A stretch of 64,000 nucleotides of DNA from the NCBI GenBank assembly GCA_032164245.1, contig JAVMKO010000002.1, positions 96,609,340 to 96,673,339 of the forward strand, given 5' to 3'. The DNA is from Sternotherus odoratus. Lineage: Eukaryota; Chordata; Testudines; Kinosternidae. Below are positions 49,586-60,527 of this stretch, piece by piece (within the stretch, counting starts at the first letter, position 1; each line of letters starts with the position of its first letter). Position numbers and translations under genes: made by a program. The notes beneath the pieces are model-generated. The model worked only from the letters and a program-made list of their open reading frames with translations. It ran no database searches and was not told the origin of the DNA.

Positions 49586-49878
49586 CTTAAGAGAAAAACA
49601 AACACAAATTACTCTTTAAATATACATATGTATGTACCCAAGATTGTCACTTTCTGCACATGGAACTACATTGATACAAATACAGTTATAGTGTACTTCG
49701 AATTTGTACAGGATAGAGAACCAGCACACTCTTCCCCACACCTGGATTAGCCTTCCCTGAGTCCTCGGATGATCCTTCCTGAGTAGACCTGGACAAGCAT
49801 GTAGATATTAATGGGACACTGTGCTCATTCAGAGACTGCTGCGTGGGGATGGAGATGGGGTCTCACTGCCTGGATCTA

Positions 49879-50985
49879 GGCCCTGGTCCCCACTAGGGCT
49901 TAAAGTCTACTTTAGCAGGCTAAAGTCGATTTAAGCCTGTACCCGTCCTCACCTGCATGCCCCTAAAGTCGATTTTAAGGGACCTTAAAATCTACTTTAT
50001 AACTCCTCCCTAAGGAGAGGCGTAGCTGAAATCGACCGGTCTCTGGGTTGATTTTCAGCTAGTGAGGATGCAGGTGACATTAAGCCTCCGACCTTCCGAG
50101 CAGCTCCGCGAACCCCCCGCCCGCCTGAACAGCCCCGCGCCGGCTCCCCTGTCCCTGCTCGGACGGGGGGAGCTGGCACGGGGCTGATCCGGCGGGCGGG
50201 GGGGTCCGCGGAGCTGCTCAGGCAGGTGGGGGTCCGGCACGGGGCTGATCCGGCGGGCGGGGGGGTCCGCGGAGCTGCTCAGGCAGGCGGGGGTCCGGCA
50301 CGGGGCTGATCCGGCGGGCGGGGGGGTTCTCGGGGCTGATCCGGCGGGCGGGGGGGTTCGTGGAGCGTCTCCGGCAGGTGGGGGGTCCGGCGCGGGGCTG
50401 ATCCGGCGGGCGGCGGGGGGTTTTTTTTCGCGGGGCTCATCCGGCGGGGAGGGGGGGGGTTGCTCGGCAGGTGGGGGGTCTGGCTCGGGGCTCATCCGGC
50501 GGGCGGGCGGGCGGGGGGAGGGTTCGCGGGGCTGCTCGGCAGGCGGGGGGTCCGGCGTGGGGCTGATCTGCTGGGCGGGGGGGGGGGGAAGGGTTCGCGG
50601 GGCTGTTCGGCAGGCGGGGGGTCGGGCGCGGGGCTCATCCGGCGGGCGCGGGGCTCATCCGGCGGGCGCGGGGCTCATCCGGCGGGCGCGGGGCTCATCC
50701 GGCAGGCGGGGGGCTCATCCGGCAGGCGGGGGGCTCATCTGGCGGGCGGGGGGTCCCCTGGGGAGCGTGCCTGGCTGCCCCGAAAGGTGGTGACAGCTGG
50801 GGACTCCCGGCACTGTGGGATACTTACCCACAGTGCAACATTCCCTATGTTGACCCCTGCAAAAGTTTAAGGACAGACACGGTGTTGCTGTCCTCTGTGG
50901 GGATGCACTAAGTCCATTTTCTAAAGTCAACTTCAGAAAATCGACTTAAGGAAAATCGACTTAGTGCTGTAGTGAAGACGGGGCC
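49879..50985. mobile_element. MITE with a large GC-rich tandem array
   Basis: The ends are GGCCCTGGTCCCCACTAGGG and GTAGTGAAGACGGGGCC, with several AAAGTCGATTTTA-type blocks at each side. The centre (about 50165-50760) is a GC-rich array of GGGGCTGATCCGGCGGGCGG-type units, 20-60 bp long. CTA/TAA at the flanks leave the duplication unresolved. Open frames of 70-150 codons in the array are artefacts. Confidence 0.82.
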
Positions 50986-51491
50986 TAAGGCTGGATGGAG
51001 AGAACACTCCATTGTTAAGAGTTTAAGCTTTGTCTCCAGATTCTTCCTAGCTCTGCTTTCAAAAGCTGAGTAGGCGATACCCTTTTGAGGGATGTGTGTT
51101 TCTCCAAGCAACAGATATGCCAGAAATGCCTATCACCGAACAGCATAGCTTCCCAGAAACTGGGGACTGAGGGGGGAGGATTATAGGACAAACCTCTCCA
51201 CAAAATTAGCTATTTATAAAATTAAATCTAAGGAAAGGTAAAGAAAGAAAATGAGACTGAAGACAAGTGGATGCACTAGCACTCCATCTCAGACCAAGTC
51301 CGTTGAGAAGGAACTGAGAGTGGTTAGTCTGCATGACCTTGTATGCCCTTGATAAGGAGCATGAGGATGTGTATGACTCATGTGTGGCCTGACTAGGATT
51401 TACACAATAAATCTCCAATCAAAGGCACAAGTGGAGCGCCCATAGGTATACTGTTTGAAGAACACCACAACATTTTATAGTTATTGTAACA

Positions 51492-51990
51492 CAGGGGTGG
51501 GCAAACGTTTTGGCCCGAGGGCCACATCGGGGTTGCAAAATTGGACGAAGGGCTGGGTAGAGACGTCGGTGCCTCTCCAAACAGCCTGGCTCTGCCCCCA
51601 TCTTCAGAATCTCCAACCCATCCACACCCCCTCCTTGTCCCCTGAATGCCCCCCCCAGAGACTCCCCACCCTAACTGCCCCCCAGACCGTATCCCCTACC
51701 CAACCCCCCCTGCTCCCAGTCCCCTGACTGCCCCCCGGGACTCCTTGCCCCTTATCCAACCTCCTTGCCCCCTGTCCCCTAACCACCGCCCCCAGAACCT
51801 CTGCATGTCTGGCAGCCTGGTTGGAGCCAGACACGCTGTCCCGAAGGGGTGCGCAGCCCCACCCCCCAGAGTGCCACCCGTGCGACAGCATACCTACAGA
51901 GGAGGGGGGATAAGAGCAGAGGGGCTGGGGCAGCCCCCCTGGCCGGAAGCTCAGGGGCCGGGCAGGACGGGCTGTAGTTTGCCACCCTTG
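51492..51990. mobile_element. hAT-type MITE
   Basis: The ends are CAGGGGTGGGCAAACG and GTTTGCCACCCTTG. Flanks TTGTAACA (51484-51491) and CTGTAACA (51991-51998) agree in 7 of 8 bases. The interior is C-rich with CCCCCTGNCCCC-type repeats. It lies 129 bp from the finger exon's donor. Confidence 0.88.
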
Positions 51991-52119
51991 CTGTAACACC
52001 ACTTGTTCAATTCATTTTATCACCTCCATACTCTATATCCACTCTTGCTGCTTAGATTTCTCAAAAAAGGCAGAAAATGAAAAAGGAAAAAATAACTAGC
52101 TGTGCCAAGTGCCTCTAAC

Positions 52120-52295
52120 CTTTAGTTTTGAAGGAGAAGTTGCAGTAGTTGCAGTGGTAAGGACGGACATCTGTATGTGTACGAATATGCTTCTTCAACA
52201 TACTCGGTTTCTTACAACGTATACCACATTCTTCACAGATATACTTTCCCCTTCCTCGTCCCCGAATATACACGTATTCTTCATTTGATTTGTAC
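52120..52295 (-). CDS. HIVEP1: HIVEP1 internal exon, C-terminal C2H2 zinc-finger pair (ZAS-C)
   Basis: This is a 176-nt exon; its first base completes the Gly codon split by the preceding intron, 58 codons follow, and one base is left over. It encodes [18 protein letters not shown], a basic RGRGRG lead-in. A complete C2H2 finger follows ([23 protein letters not shown]2-C-X12-H-X3-H), then the linker TDVRPYH and the start of the second finger ([11 protein letters not shown]). Finger 2 is completed in the next exon (49484-49585). In the family this pair is the second DNA-binding module, recognising kappaB-type sites. The acceptor is TTGTTAG|G at 52296/52295 and the donor AAAG|GTTAGA at 52120/52119. 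Counting back, finger 1 lies about 1222 residues after the window edge, which fits its known place near residue 2090 of the human protein. The exon is only 129 bp from a hAT MITE on its 3' side. Confidence 0.95.
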
Positions 52296-53683
52296 CTAAC
52301 AACAATACGGTAACAGTGAGGAAGTTTGTTATGAAGTGGGTTATTTTCTAGCTAAAGTCCTATGTCAGCTCAAGTCAGAAAATTAGAATTGCAGTAGAAT
52401 GAACAGAATTCCAGAAATAATGTAATATGTGAACAAATTACATCCAAATCAAAGCCTGTCTCTGATCAACATTTTAGTCTTCACTTATTTTCTAGGTACT
52501 GCCAAAGGTTTAGAGCAGAATCCTAATGTCTTTAAGAATGGGCGTCACCCATACGACACACCTCTAGATTCCAAACAATCTTCAATCTGTTTAACACATA
52601 TACACACTTCTAAAAACTGTCAATTTTTGTGGGGAGGAGGAAGATGCTAAAAGAAGAACATGTTGGAGACTGAGGTCTGTGTAACAGGAATAGACTGGGT
52701 TATGACAGTGAAAAATTCAGTCTTAACCAAGTGGGACCCCCTCTGGATGGAAGGGTACTTCAGTGTCTACTGCCATTCGTTACTTGGCTTCTCTGCTGAG
52801 ATCATCATCCAGGATGCCACTTGAAGTGATGATTTTTTGTGAAGAAGAACCTACCCTTTAGGAAATGGGCAGAGAAAAGCAACATCACTTTGCCTGGGCA
52901 GATGCTAATAAACTTATGCTCACCATTGCCCGGGATTGGATTCATCAGCCTAGAAATGAATGGCCCTGGATCTCATCACCAATCTCTTCTCTTTGTGCCC
53001 CTCCCCCAAATTCTTTAAAAATGTCAGTGTTACATTACTATTACAAAGAGCTGTTGTAATATGTTACATGGAGGGTGCCACATGCAAGTGACTGTTATTT
53101 TGATGAGCCGTTTGGTATCTGATGCAAAATGTTACAGTACTTATTAATATCAGTAAAAATTTCAGAGTGCTTTGCAAACTAGAGCTCTCCAACTTTTTCA
53201 CAGCACAGACAGCATGTGAACAGAGATTGTATTGAGGACAACCATCTTGCCCAGGCCTGATCACTTAGACCAGTCCCCCACCCACCCACAGTCACATATC
53301 ATTGTGGCAGCAACAGAAATCATTTACATGGACTGGTAACATTAGGAAAATACCTATGGCTTTGGCCATATCTAGCTAGAACATCAGACATTTTTAATGT
53401 GACGAGTGTTGTGTTCTTTGGAAAAAAAATGCATCCCACTCTATTGTTTCTTCATTTAATCTTTCTCTTTCTATCTCTGTAGCACCATGGAACATATGAC
53501 TTGCCGTTTCTCTAGGGAAAACCAGGAAGCATTCCACATATCATCACTGGTCTACATGCCACAGTTTTGGAGCTCTTCATTGAAATAAATTGAAAGAGGA
53601 CAGATCATCATACTTTCAAACAAAGCCCAGAACCAAGAAATAATTATCCCCAATAGTTTTTGGTTAAAAACATATATACTTGC
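52296..53683 (-). other. HIVEP1: HIVEP1 GC-AG intron
   Basis: The 5' splice site is GG|GCAAGT and the 3' site TTGTTAG. The intron is 1388 bp, with no recognisable element inside. Confidence 0.8.
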
Positions 53684-53817
53684 CCTCCATCAAATATTTT
53701 AACTCTTCTTGGTTCAGTTTTGGTAAAGGAATTTTCTTTATCATGCTCAGTGCTCGTTTCAGAATTTTCTTTATTGCTGAATTCACTTGTAGTCAATTTT
53801 TTTTTATTTAATGCCCG
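53684..53817 (-). CDS. HIVEP1: HIVEP1 internal exon, linker before the C-terminal zinc fingers
   Basis: This is a 134-nt exon encoding 44 residues plus two bases (phase 0 in, phase 2 out). It starts [13 protein letters not shown] and ends RRVKIFDG, a basic Lys/Glu-rich linker that leads straight into the finger exon. The acceptor is TTTCTTTCAG|CGG at 53818/53817. The 3' boundary is GGAGG|GCAAGT at 53684/53683, so the donor is GC, not GT. Only this boundary leaves the two bases (GG) needed to join the next exon as GGG-TAC (Gly-Tyr) without a frameshift. It is too short to stand out as an open frame and was found by following the HIVEP1 protein across introns. The upstream intron (53818-60527) is 6.7 kb and the downstream intron 1.4 kb. 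Confidence 0.9.
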
Positions 53818-54395
53818 CTGAAAGAAAATAAGAAATGTATAAATTTCTGACTACAGTTGATGTTAGCACCCTTCATTATGTTATTCAAGCCAGTAAATTA
53901 AGAATAATCAAAGTAAAAAACCAATTATATGCACAAATAATTGCTTTAGAAGCCATACCTGTAGCACTGATTGCAGCTCTTATTTCCTACCTTTTTCCTA
54001 CTACACACTGAGAGTTTATGGACCCATTGACCCTTATGGAAATTACTCTCTCATGGCAAATGGGAATGCTGTGAGTTTGCATTCAAAGTGGCCTCCTCAT
54101 TCTGTTGTCAAGGTGAGGTTATGGAAAAAGCATGAAGTCTGGGCCACAAACCTACTTAGTCCCCTGAAATCTGAAGAGACCCTCCCTATGCCTCTTCATG
54201 TCCCTTGGCCCCTTTTATCTCTGTGGCAGAAGCCATGAAGTCAGTGGCTGTCATGCCACTGCAACCTCAGAACTCTCTTAGATGATGTTCCTCAGCTGCA
54301 CCAGGATGCTGCTGTCCTTCGTAGTTTGACTAGAAGTGAGAAACTTTAGCGATACAAACTAGTTATTTCCACTTTCTCCTCTGGAACTAGTGGTA
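53818..54395. other. HIVEP1 intron, nothing recognised
   Basis: AT-rich DNA between the acceptor of exon 53684-53817 and the pogo-type element. Confidence 0.5.
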
Positions 54396-55013
54396 CAGTA
54401 AACCCTCGATTTAATGGACTTCGGATGCAACGGACAAAATTTCTAAGCAAGTCTGATGCATCTGAAATCCATTTGTCGAGGGCTGGCTGCCGGCTCCTGG
54501 CTGCCGCCCGGGTCCAGACAGCGGGCGGGCTGACTCCCGGCTGCCGCCCGGGTCCAGGCAGCAGGCGGGCTGGCTGCCAGCTCCCGGCTGCCACCTGGGT
54601 CCCGCCGGCGGGCGGGCGGGCGGGCTGGCTGCCGGCTCCCGCCCGGGTCCCACCGGCGGGCGGGCGGGCTGGCTGCCGGCTCCCGCCCGGGTCCCACCGG
54701 CGGGCAGGCTGGCTGCCGGCTCCCGCCCGGGTCCCGCCAGCGGGCGGGTGGGCTGCCGGCTCCCGCCCGGGTCCCGCCAGCGGGCGGGCTGCCGGCTCCC
54801 GCCCGGGTCCCGCCAGCGGGCGGGCTGGCTGACGGGTGCCGGCTGCCGCCCGGGTCCTGGCAGCAGGCAGGCTGCAGAGCTGCCGCCCCGGCCCTGTGGC
54901 GGGCAGGCTGCTGCTCCGACAGCTCCTTTTCTTTTTTATTATTAAATAACGGACTTTCTGATTTCACAGACACCCCCTCGCCCGAATTAGTCCGTTAAAT
55001 TGAGGTTTTACTG
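54396..55013. mobile_element. Pogo/Tigger-type MITE with GC-rich tandem array
   Basis: The ends are CAGTAAACCCTCGATTTAAT and TTAAATTGAGGTTTTACTG, flanked by TA on both sides (54394-54395 and 55014-55015), typical of pogo/Tigger. The interior (about 54480-54920) is an array of 40-60 bp units with CTGCCGGCTCCCGCCCGGGT. Open frames of 80-176 codons within it are artefacts. Confidence 0.92.
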
Positions 55014-57854
55014 TATTGTATCAGGACTACATTTCATGAGCACCATACATGCCAAACACTTGCTCATTAGTGCTGTCAGAGGGAATTGTGGGGGACAGGT
55101 CTCTCTCAAAAATTTCTCTCTTGTAGCTGCAATGCTCAGATTCTACCAGGAGCACATGAACCACTAGTATCTCATTGCCTCCAGGGGCGGCTGACAACTG
55201 GCAACAGAAATGAAGAGCAGAGAAAGACAGATGTATACAAAGAAGAGAGACCTAGAGGTTATATTAATTTTAAAATATGTTTATATTTTCACTGGAATAG
55301 TGGTCCATTCACAATTTAGTAATTTTCAAAGCAGAGATTCCAAAAAACCCTTGATAACAGTATTCCATGTTTGTTTCTTATTGCCAGAGAAAATTAAGAG
55401 AGTGTACCAGTCATCAAGAAATGCAAAGTATTTTTTTAGCTTTCCCTTGATTATTAGAGAAGGAGATTATTTTCTACCATTTTTTTCCGTAAAGGCTGAA
55501 TTCTACAACATTTACCAGATGAAATCTAATCCTTCCAAGTCTAGGGTATTTATAAAATGAGGCAATGATCTAATTAGCTGACAGTTCTTACAGCCATATT
55601 TATTAATTGTGCTACCCACATAGCTGGCATACCTAGCACATTTTCTAATACTAATAACCCAATTAAATGGTAGGAGAAAGATATTTTAAATTATTTTTAT
55701 TGGATATAAAAGTGAATGCTGGAGGTTTTAGGATTCACAGGAAAAGGATTGCCTCAGAAATCTATTTACAGTGACTGCATTTTAAAAAAAAGGTAAACTG
55801 CATTTCTTAAAGGATAACAGTCATCCTGGTATGAAGGGATTGCACAAGTTCCTCTGTGCCATATGAGACATGATTTTGCTTTTTGCATGTGTAGGAATAT
55901 GGTGCAGAGAGGTGCAGCACTGGGGATGAGTCAAAGGAGAAACTAGCATATTCATAATTTGGCATATCCAATGACCCTAACAGTCTGCACAAGTGCAGGA
56001 TGTTGCAGCTACTACTCAGCAGGTTGACACATATATATAAGGTTGACACATCTCTGTGCCCTGACTGGTGCTGATCTTTCATTCCTCCAGACTCAAAATA
56101 CTTCTTCTACATCAAGCCTGATAATTTTGGCTCTATATAGTGGAACATAAATTTCACCCTCATGCAAAAATATTGTTAATGCAACATGAAGGATAAAGGT
56201 ATCTAACACTCCAGATACAAGATACCAGAAGTCCAAATGGCTGTGCAAACTTTACTCAACCACACTGAACTTCCTGTATATTTCATGGCACACGTTACAC
56301 TATAAAAAGTAATAGACCAACATTTATGTTTAACAAAGGAAAGGGGAATAGAAAATGTGCAATGGGGCCAGGAGTGTATGACCATTCCCAGCACTTGGAA
56401 TTTGTTGACTTTAATTCATTAAGATTGAAGAATCAAGCACTTAAATTCTTTTGCACATTGACTGGTTTTATGCTAATTTAGCACTGGTCTTAGTGTTCAT
56501 AACATTCCAGTGAGCTGTAGCAAAATTTATTCACCCCAGTGAAATTGATGGTAAAACTTCCAATTACTTTAATAGGGCCAGGATTTCACCCTAATACTTT
56601 TGTGCTTATAGGGGTTGAATAGAATATCCTTACAGCCCCTTTTGCAATTCTGAAGCTTTTTTTCTAACCTTATGGTATCTCTCTCTCTCTCTCTGAATAT
56701 TTTGTATCTTAACCTTCTCTACATCACAGAAGTACTAGACAGATCCCTTTGGAGTTGCTCAACTATATTCTTTGCCACTGAAGAACAACACTTTTTCCCC
56801 CTCAGACGGTGGTGTGTTTCCTAGACAGCAATTTCAGGCCCTGTTGACCCAGATTCAAATCCTCACATAGCTGCAGCACAAAGGATGCTGTGCTGCCAGT
56901 AAACTGAAGACCAACCCAAAAGAATCATTTTAAATCCCCCAAATAATAATTTTGTATGTTCTAGACATTCTTTGTGTGATTCTAGACAAACTGATCTCTG
57001 GGGCTAATGCTGAAGTCTTACAGCTGTACCCAAAAAGAAAAAAAAAACTGCATAGAACTCGCATCAGGCAAAATGGCAAGGAAAATATAAAGAGGAATCT
57101 CAAACTGTACTGTACAGTGCACAGTTTTCTTTACAAGATGATACAGTTCAATGTGCACACATTTATACATTTTCTTAGTAATTAACCTTTCAGTGCCTGG
57201 GACAACAAATTCAGGCAGACTAGACAAACACTGACCCTTGTTGCCAATTTATAAATATATTATTAGTGTAGTATCAATACAGAAATATTCTTAGGGTACA
57301 GAGTCTTCTAATCTATTCTCAGAAAGGTACATCAGTTACTAAAGAACATCAAATTCAGTGGAAATTAGCATACAGTTCTGTTTGTTAGTTTTACAAACAC
57401 TGAAATACATGGCCATTGCAAAAAAAGGCTCCTTTCTTCCACATCTTTATAGTACACCAAGGCATTAAAAATGTTATCACCTTGCAGCTTAGAGAGTAAT
57501 TAATTTTTAATTATCATATCTGTTTGAGGCAGAGAGGTGGAAGAAAGGTGTGGAAAGCAAAAACCAACTGAAATCCTTTTGTCTGATAAGAGGGTGACTA
57601 TTAGCCCCCCTTTCCCCCCAAACACAATGAAAAGATAAATTTTAATTTGTTTTAGTTTGAAAAGAAGTAATTTTATACTCTGATAATGAACATGTCTGTG
57701 CATCTCTCTCAGGCACAGGCAGGCAATTACATTACTGCTTCTAATGCTGGTGTCCTTGGCATTGCCATTCTGGAGGCTTACCTGATTGCTCAGGGACAAG
57801 AAAGACTATGCCAGCCAAGATGTGCATTTGGTTACAAGCCTTCTAGAACAGTAC
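55014..57854. other. HIVEP1 intron, AT-rich
   Basis: A (CT)n run at 56678-56694. No gene or clear transposon. Confidence 0.5.
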
Positions 57855-58450
57855 TGTAACAGGGTGGCTTGCCTCTTAAGGGCTGGAAGACCTAGGGCTA
57901 GTCAATCCTGATGATTAAAGCAGCACACCTGGGTTGGATCAGATAATTCCCTATAAAGGGCAGAAGTGGCTGTAGTGAAGGAGGAAGCCTAGGAAACTGA
58001 AGGAAGTGAGAAAGGTTTCTATGGGGAAAAACCCTGATACCAGGATGTCTAATAGCCAGAGCCAGAAACTGGAGGCTCCAGCCAAGTAGGCCTGGGAGTG
58101 GCCTGTCAAAGGAGGAAAAGCCCCAGGAAGGAAACCCTGAGAGTGAATGGGAGACTTGTAGGGGTTAGCAGGCTCCAGAAGACAGACCAGGGATGAGGGG
58201 CAGGAAAAGCCTGGGCGTAACCCGACAAGAGGGTAAACCTAACGGACTGTGTTTTGGGACTTTCAGCCTGATTTTGGAATTTTATGCTTGTGAATAAACC
58301 TGGACCCTCGAGAAAAGGTGGTGAACAGACAAGAAAAAGCCCAGGTGCCATTTGTTTAAGAAGCCCTTTGAGCGAGAAATTGTTAGCAGGGCACTGCAGA
58401 GCCACCCCCGGGCAAGAGGGGGTGCATAGGAGGTGCCCAATACACGAACC
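57855..58450 (+). mobile_element. LTR-like segment
   Basis: It starts near TGTAACAGGGTGGCTTGC, has CTATAAAGGGCAG (TATA-like) at about 57951 and AATAAACCTGG at about 58293, in the order of an LTR. It resembles turtle LTR families. The right end and target duplication were not found, so it may be truncated. There is no coding content. Confidence 0.55.
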
Positions 58451-59540
58451 ACATTGCATATTCTTTTGTGTGTTGTGCATTTTTTTTTAATAACAAAAAC
58501 TGGGTAATTAATGGATTGCACGTGGTGATCATCATTCATTTCCAGTTGTCTAGTTTCTGTTCATGTTTTAGTGCAGAAGAAAAAGTTACTCAAATTCACC
58601 CAAAATGTGCACAGAATATTATACTCTAATAAACATTCTGATCACGTATGGGAAGCTCCAACTGCAATGAGACACTCATAGAAAAAAACAATTTTCAGGA
58701 CACTCAAAACAGATTTGAGTATAAACTTTACAGATATAAAATGTGTGATATGAGATATTACTATGCACTGCAGCAGTATTTTAGAAACATCTATATTGTA
58801 GCCAGTTATACTGCCTCTAACTCACTTAACTGTGCCTACATATTCAGGCACATACAAAACTATCATTTGAAATATGTATTAAAGTCCCACTACATTAAGA
58901 CATTTCTACTGTATACTCTGGATTGAAACAGAAATCCTGTAACGGCTCAGAATACTTGGCAGCATTCAAAATGCATATATTTCAAAGCAAGGGTCCAATG
59001 CTTTTTAGCTGAAGACACCATATTGTATAATCATATGTCATTCTCAGACCTCAATGGTTTTACCTTATTGCGGTGCTCACACAAATGAAATGCTGTAACA
59101 TTAGCTGTAACTAGGTATTGTGCCGGTAGATATTGTGCAAGCTTCTTCAACAATTATGACTTTTCAATCTTAACCTATTATTCCAGTCAGAGGCCTCTTC
59201 AGTTGGAGGCTGTCAAATACTGTGAATAGTATGAGGGCTTTCTCTTGAGGACATTTGAGCCACTGAAGGAGTCTGATGCTCTCTTACCGCTGATTCCATG
59301 TCAATGGAGTTATTCATATGTATGCGGATTACGTACATTATTTTGAACATGTTCTTACCTCTATAGATTTAATGAGTTCTTTGGAACAATAATCAGTCAA
59401 TCAGAGGGAACAGGTAGTGAAAATTCTTAAGAAAGCAGTAACCACATTTTAAATGACATTATCTTGGCAATTATTTGATCCAAACTATCAAATTGGGGGA
59501 TTGGGGTGGGAAGAGTACACTCTCCTTCTCTCCCACCTAA
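58451..59540. other. HIVEP1 intron, nothing recognised
   Basis: AT-rich intron sequence. Confidence 0.5.
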
Positions 59541-59991
59541 GTTCCCTTTAAGTTGTGTGGCTGTGCAGCAGGCTATAAAGGACCGCGCAGCCACAGGAGC
59601 CTGAAAAGTGGACGGGGACCAGGGAGGGGAACAAGTTGGGGCTTGCAGGGCTGCTGTGGACCTTTCCCCCAACCCTGGAGCTTGCTGCTGCTGCCGCCAG
59701 CGGGGCGAGGGGGCCCTCCCTCCTCCCTCCCCCCCCCCAGGGCTTGCTGCTGCCAGTGGGGAGAGGGCTGGGGGGGAGTCCACTGGCCCCAGCCCCAGGG
59801 CAGCCTGCACCCAAACTCCTCACATCTCCAGCCCTACCCCAGAGCCCTCCCCCGCACACCAACCCACTGCCCCAGCCCTGAGCCCCCTCCCCAACTCCGA
59901 ACCCCTGGGTTCCACCCCCGGTTGCACATCATGTCCATATTGGTGCATATAAAATTAATTCCACACATGGATATAAAATATTAGAGGGAAC
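59541..59991. mobile_element. MITE with GTTCCCT termini
   Basis: The left end is GTTCCCTTTAAGTTGTGTGG and the right end AATATTAGAGGGAAC. Inside is CATATTGGTGCATATAAAAT near the right end and a GC-rich centre (about 59640-59920). No exact duplication at the flanks. Open frames on both strands are compositional. Confidence 0.72.
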
Positions 59992-60527
59992 ATTGCCTCC
60001 CACCCACCCACCTTGTTTCAACTAGCAATGATCTCAAATGTGTTTGTAGAACACCCATGGATAGTGCTCTCAGTTATTTTACATCTGACAAGGGTCAAAT
60101 GTACCGTAAAATATTAGTTATTTTACATCACTTTATAAGGTCAAATACCTGCAAAATCTTCATTTACAAACAAAGCTGCTTTTAAATAGATAGTATTAAA
60201 GTATTTAAATAGAAGCTATTTTTGGTACACTCTTGTTGCAATTTAAAACTAGCCACATGGATTTCTGTCCAAAGACCTGTGCAGCTTTAATATACAATTT
60301 TTTTTAATGAAAAGTGATAACCCCCTCAGAACAAGTTTCTTAATTGAAATAGCATAATATCTTTATAGTGGTGCATCCCAGCAATTATGCATATAATTAA
60401 AGATAGGACAAAATCAAGGCACAATACATCATTGAAAATATAAATGCAGTATGCTTTTTTTAAAGCAAGCACTCTAGACACAAATTTGATCCTTAACATT
60501 AAAATACATTAAATGTACTTTAAGTAC
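59992..60527. other. HIVEP1 intron next to the giant exon
   Basis: AT-rich with no element recognised. Confidence 0.5.

Noticed and set aside
50055..50870. Open frames of 78-146 codons, Gly/Arg or Pro-rich
   Set aside because: Produced by the GC-rich array of the MITE at 49879-50985; no start context, domain or conservation.
54411..54973. Open frames up to 176 codons
   Set aside because: They fall in the GC-rich array of the pogo/Tigger MITE.
59427..59984. Overlapping open frames of about 80-140 codons
   Set aside because: They fall in the GC-rich centre of a MITE (59541-59991) and read in both directions.
60474..60527. 17 further in-frame codons after the HIVEP1 giant exon
   Set aside because: The donor at 60527/60526 and the phase-0 acceptor at 53818 show this is intron read-through.
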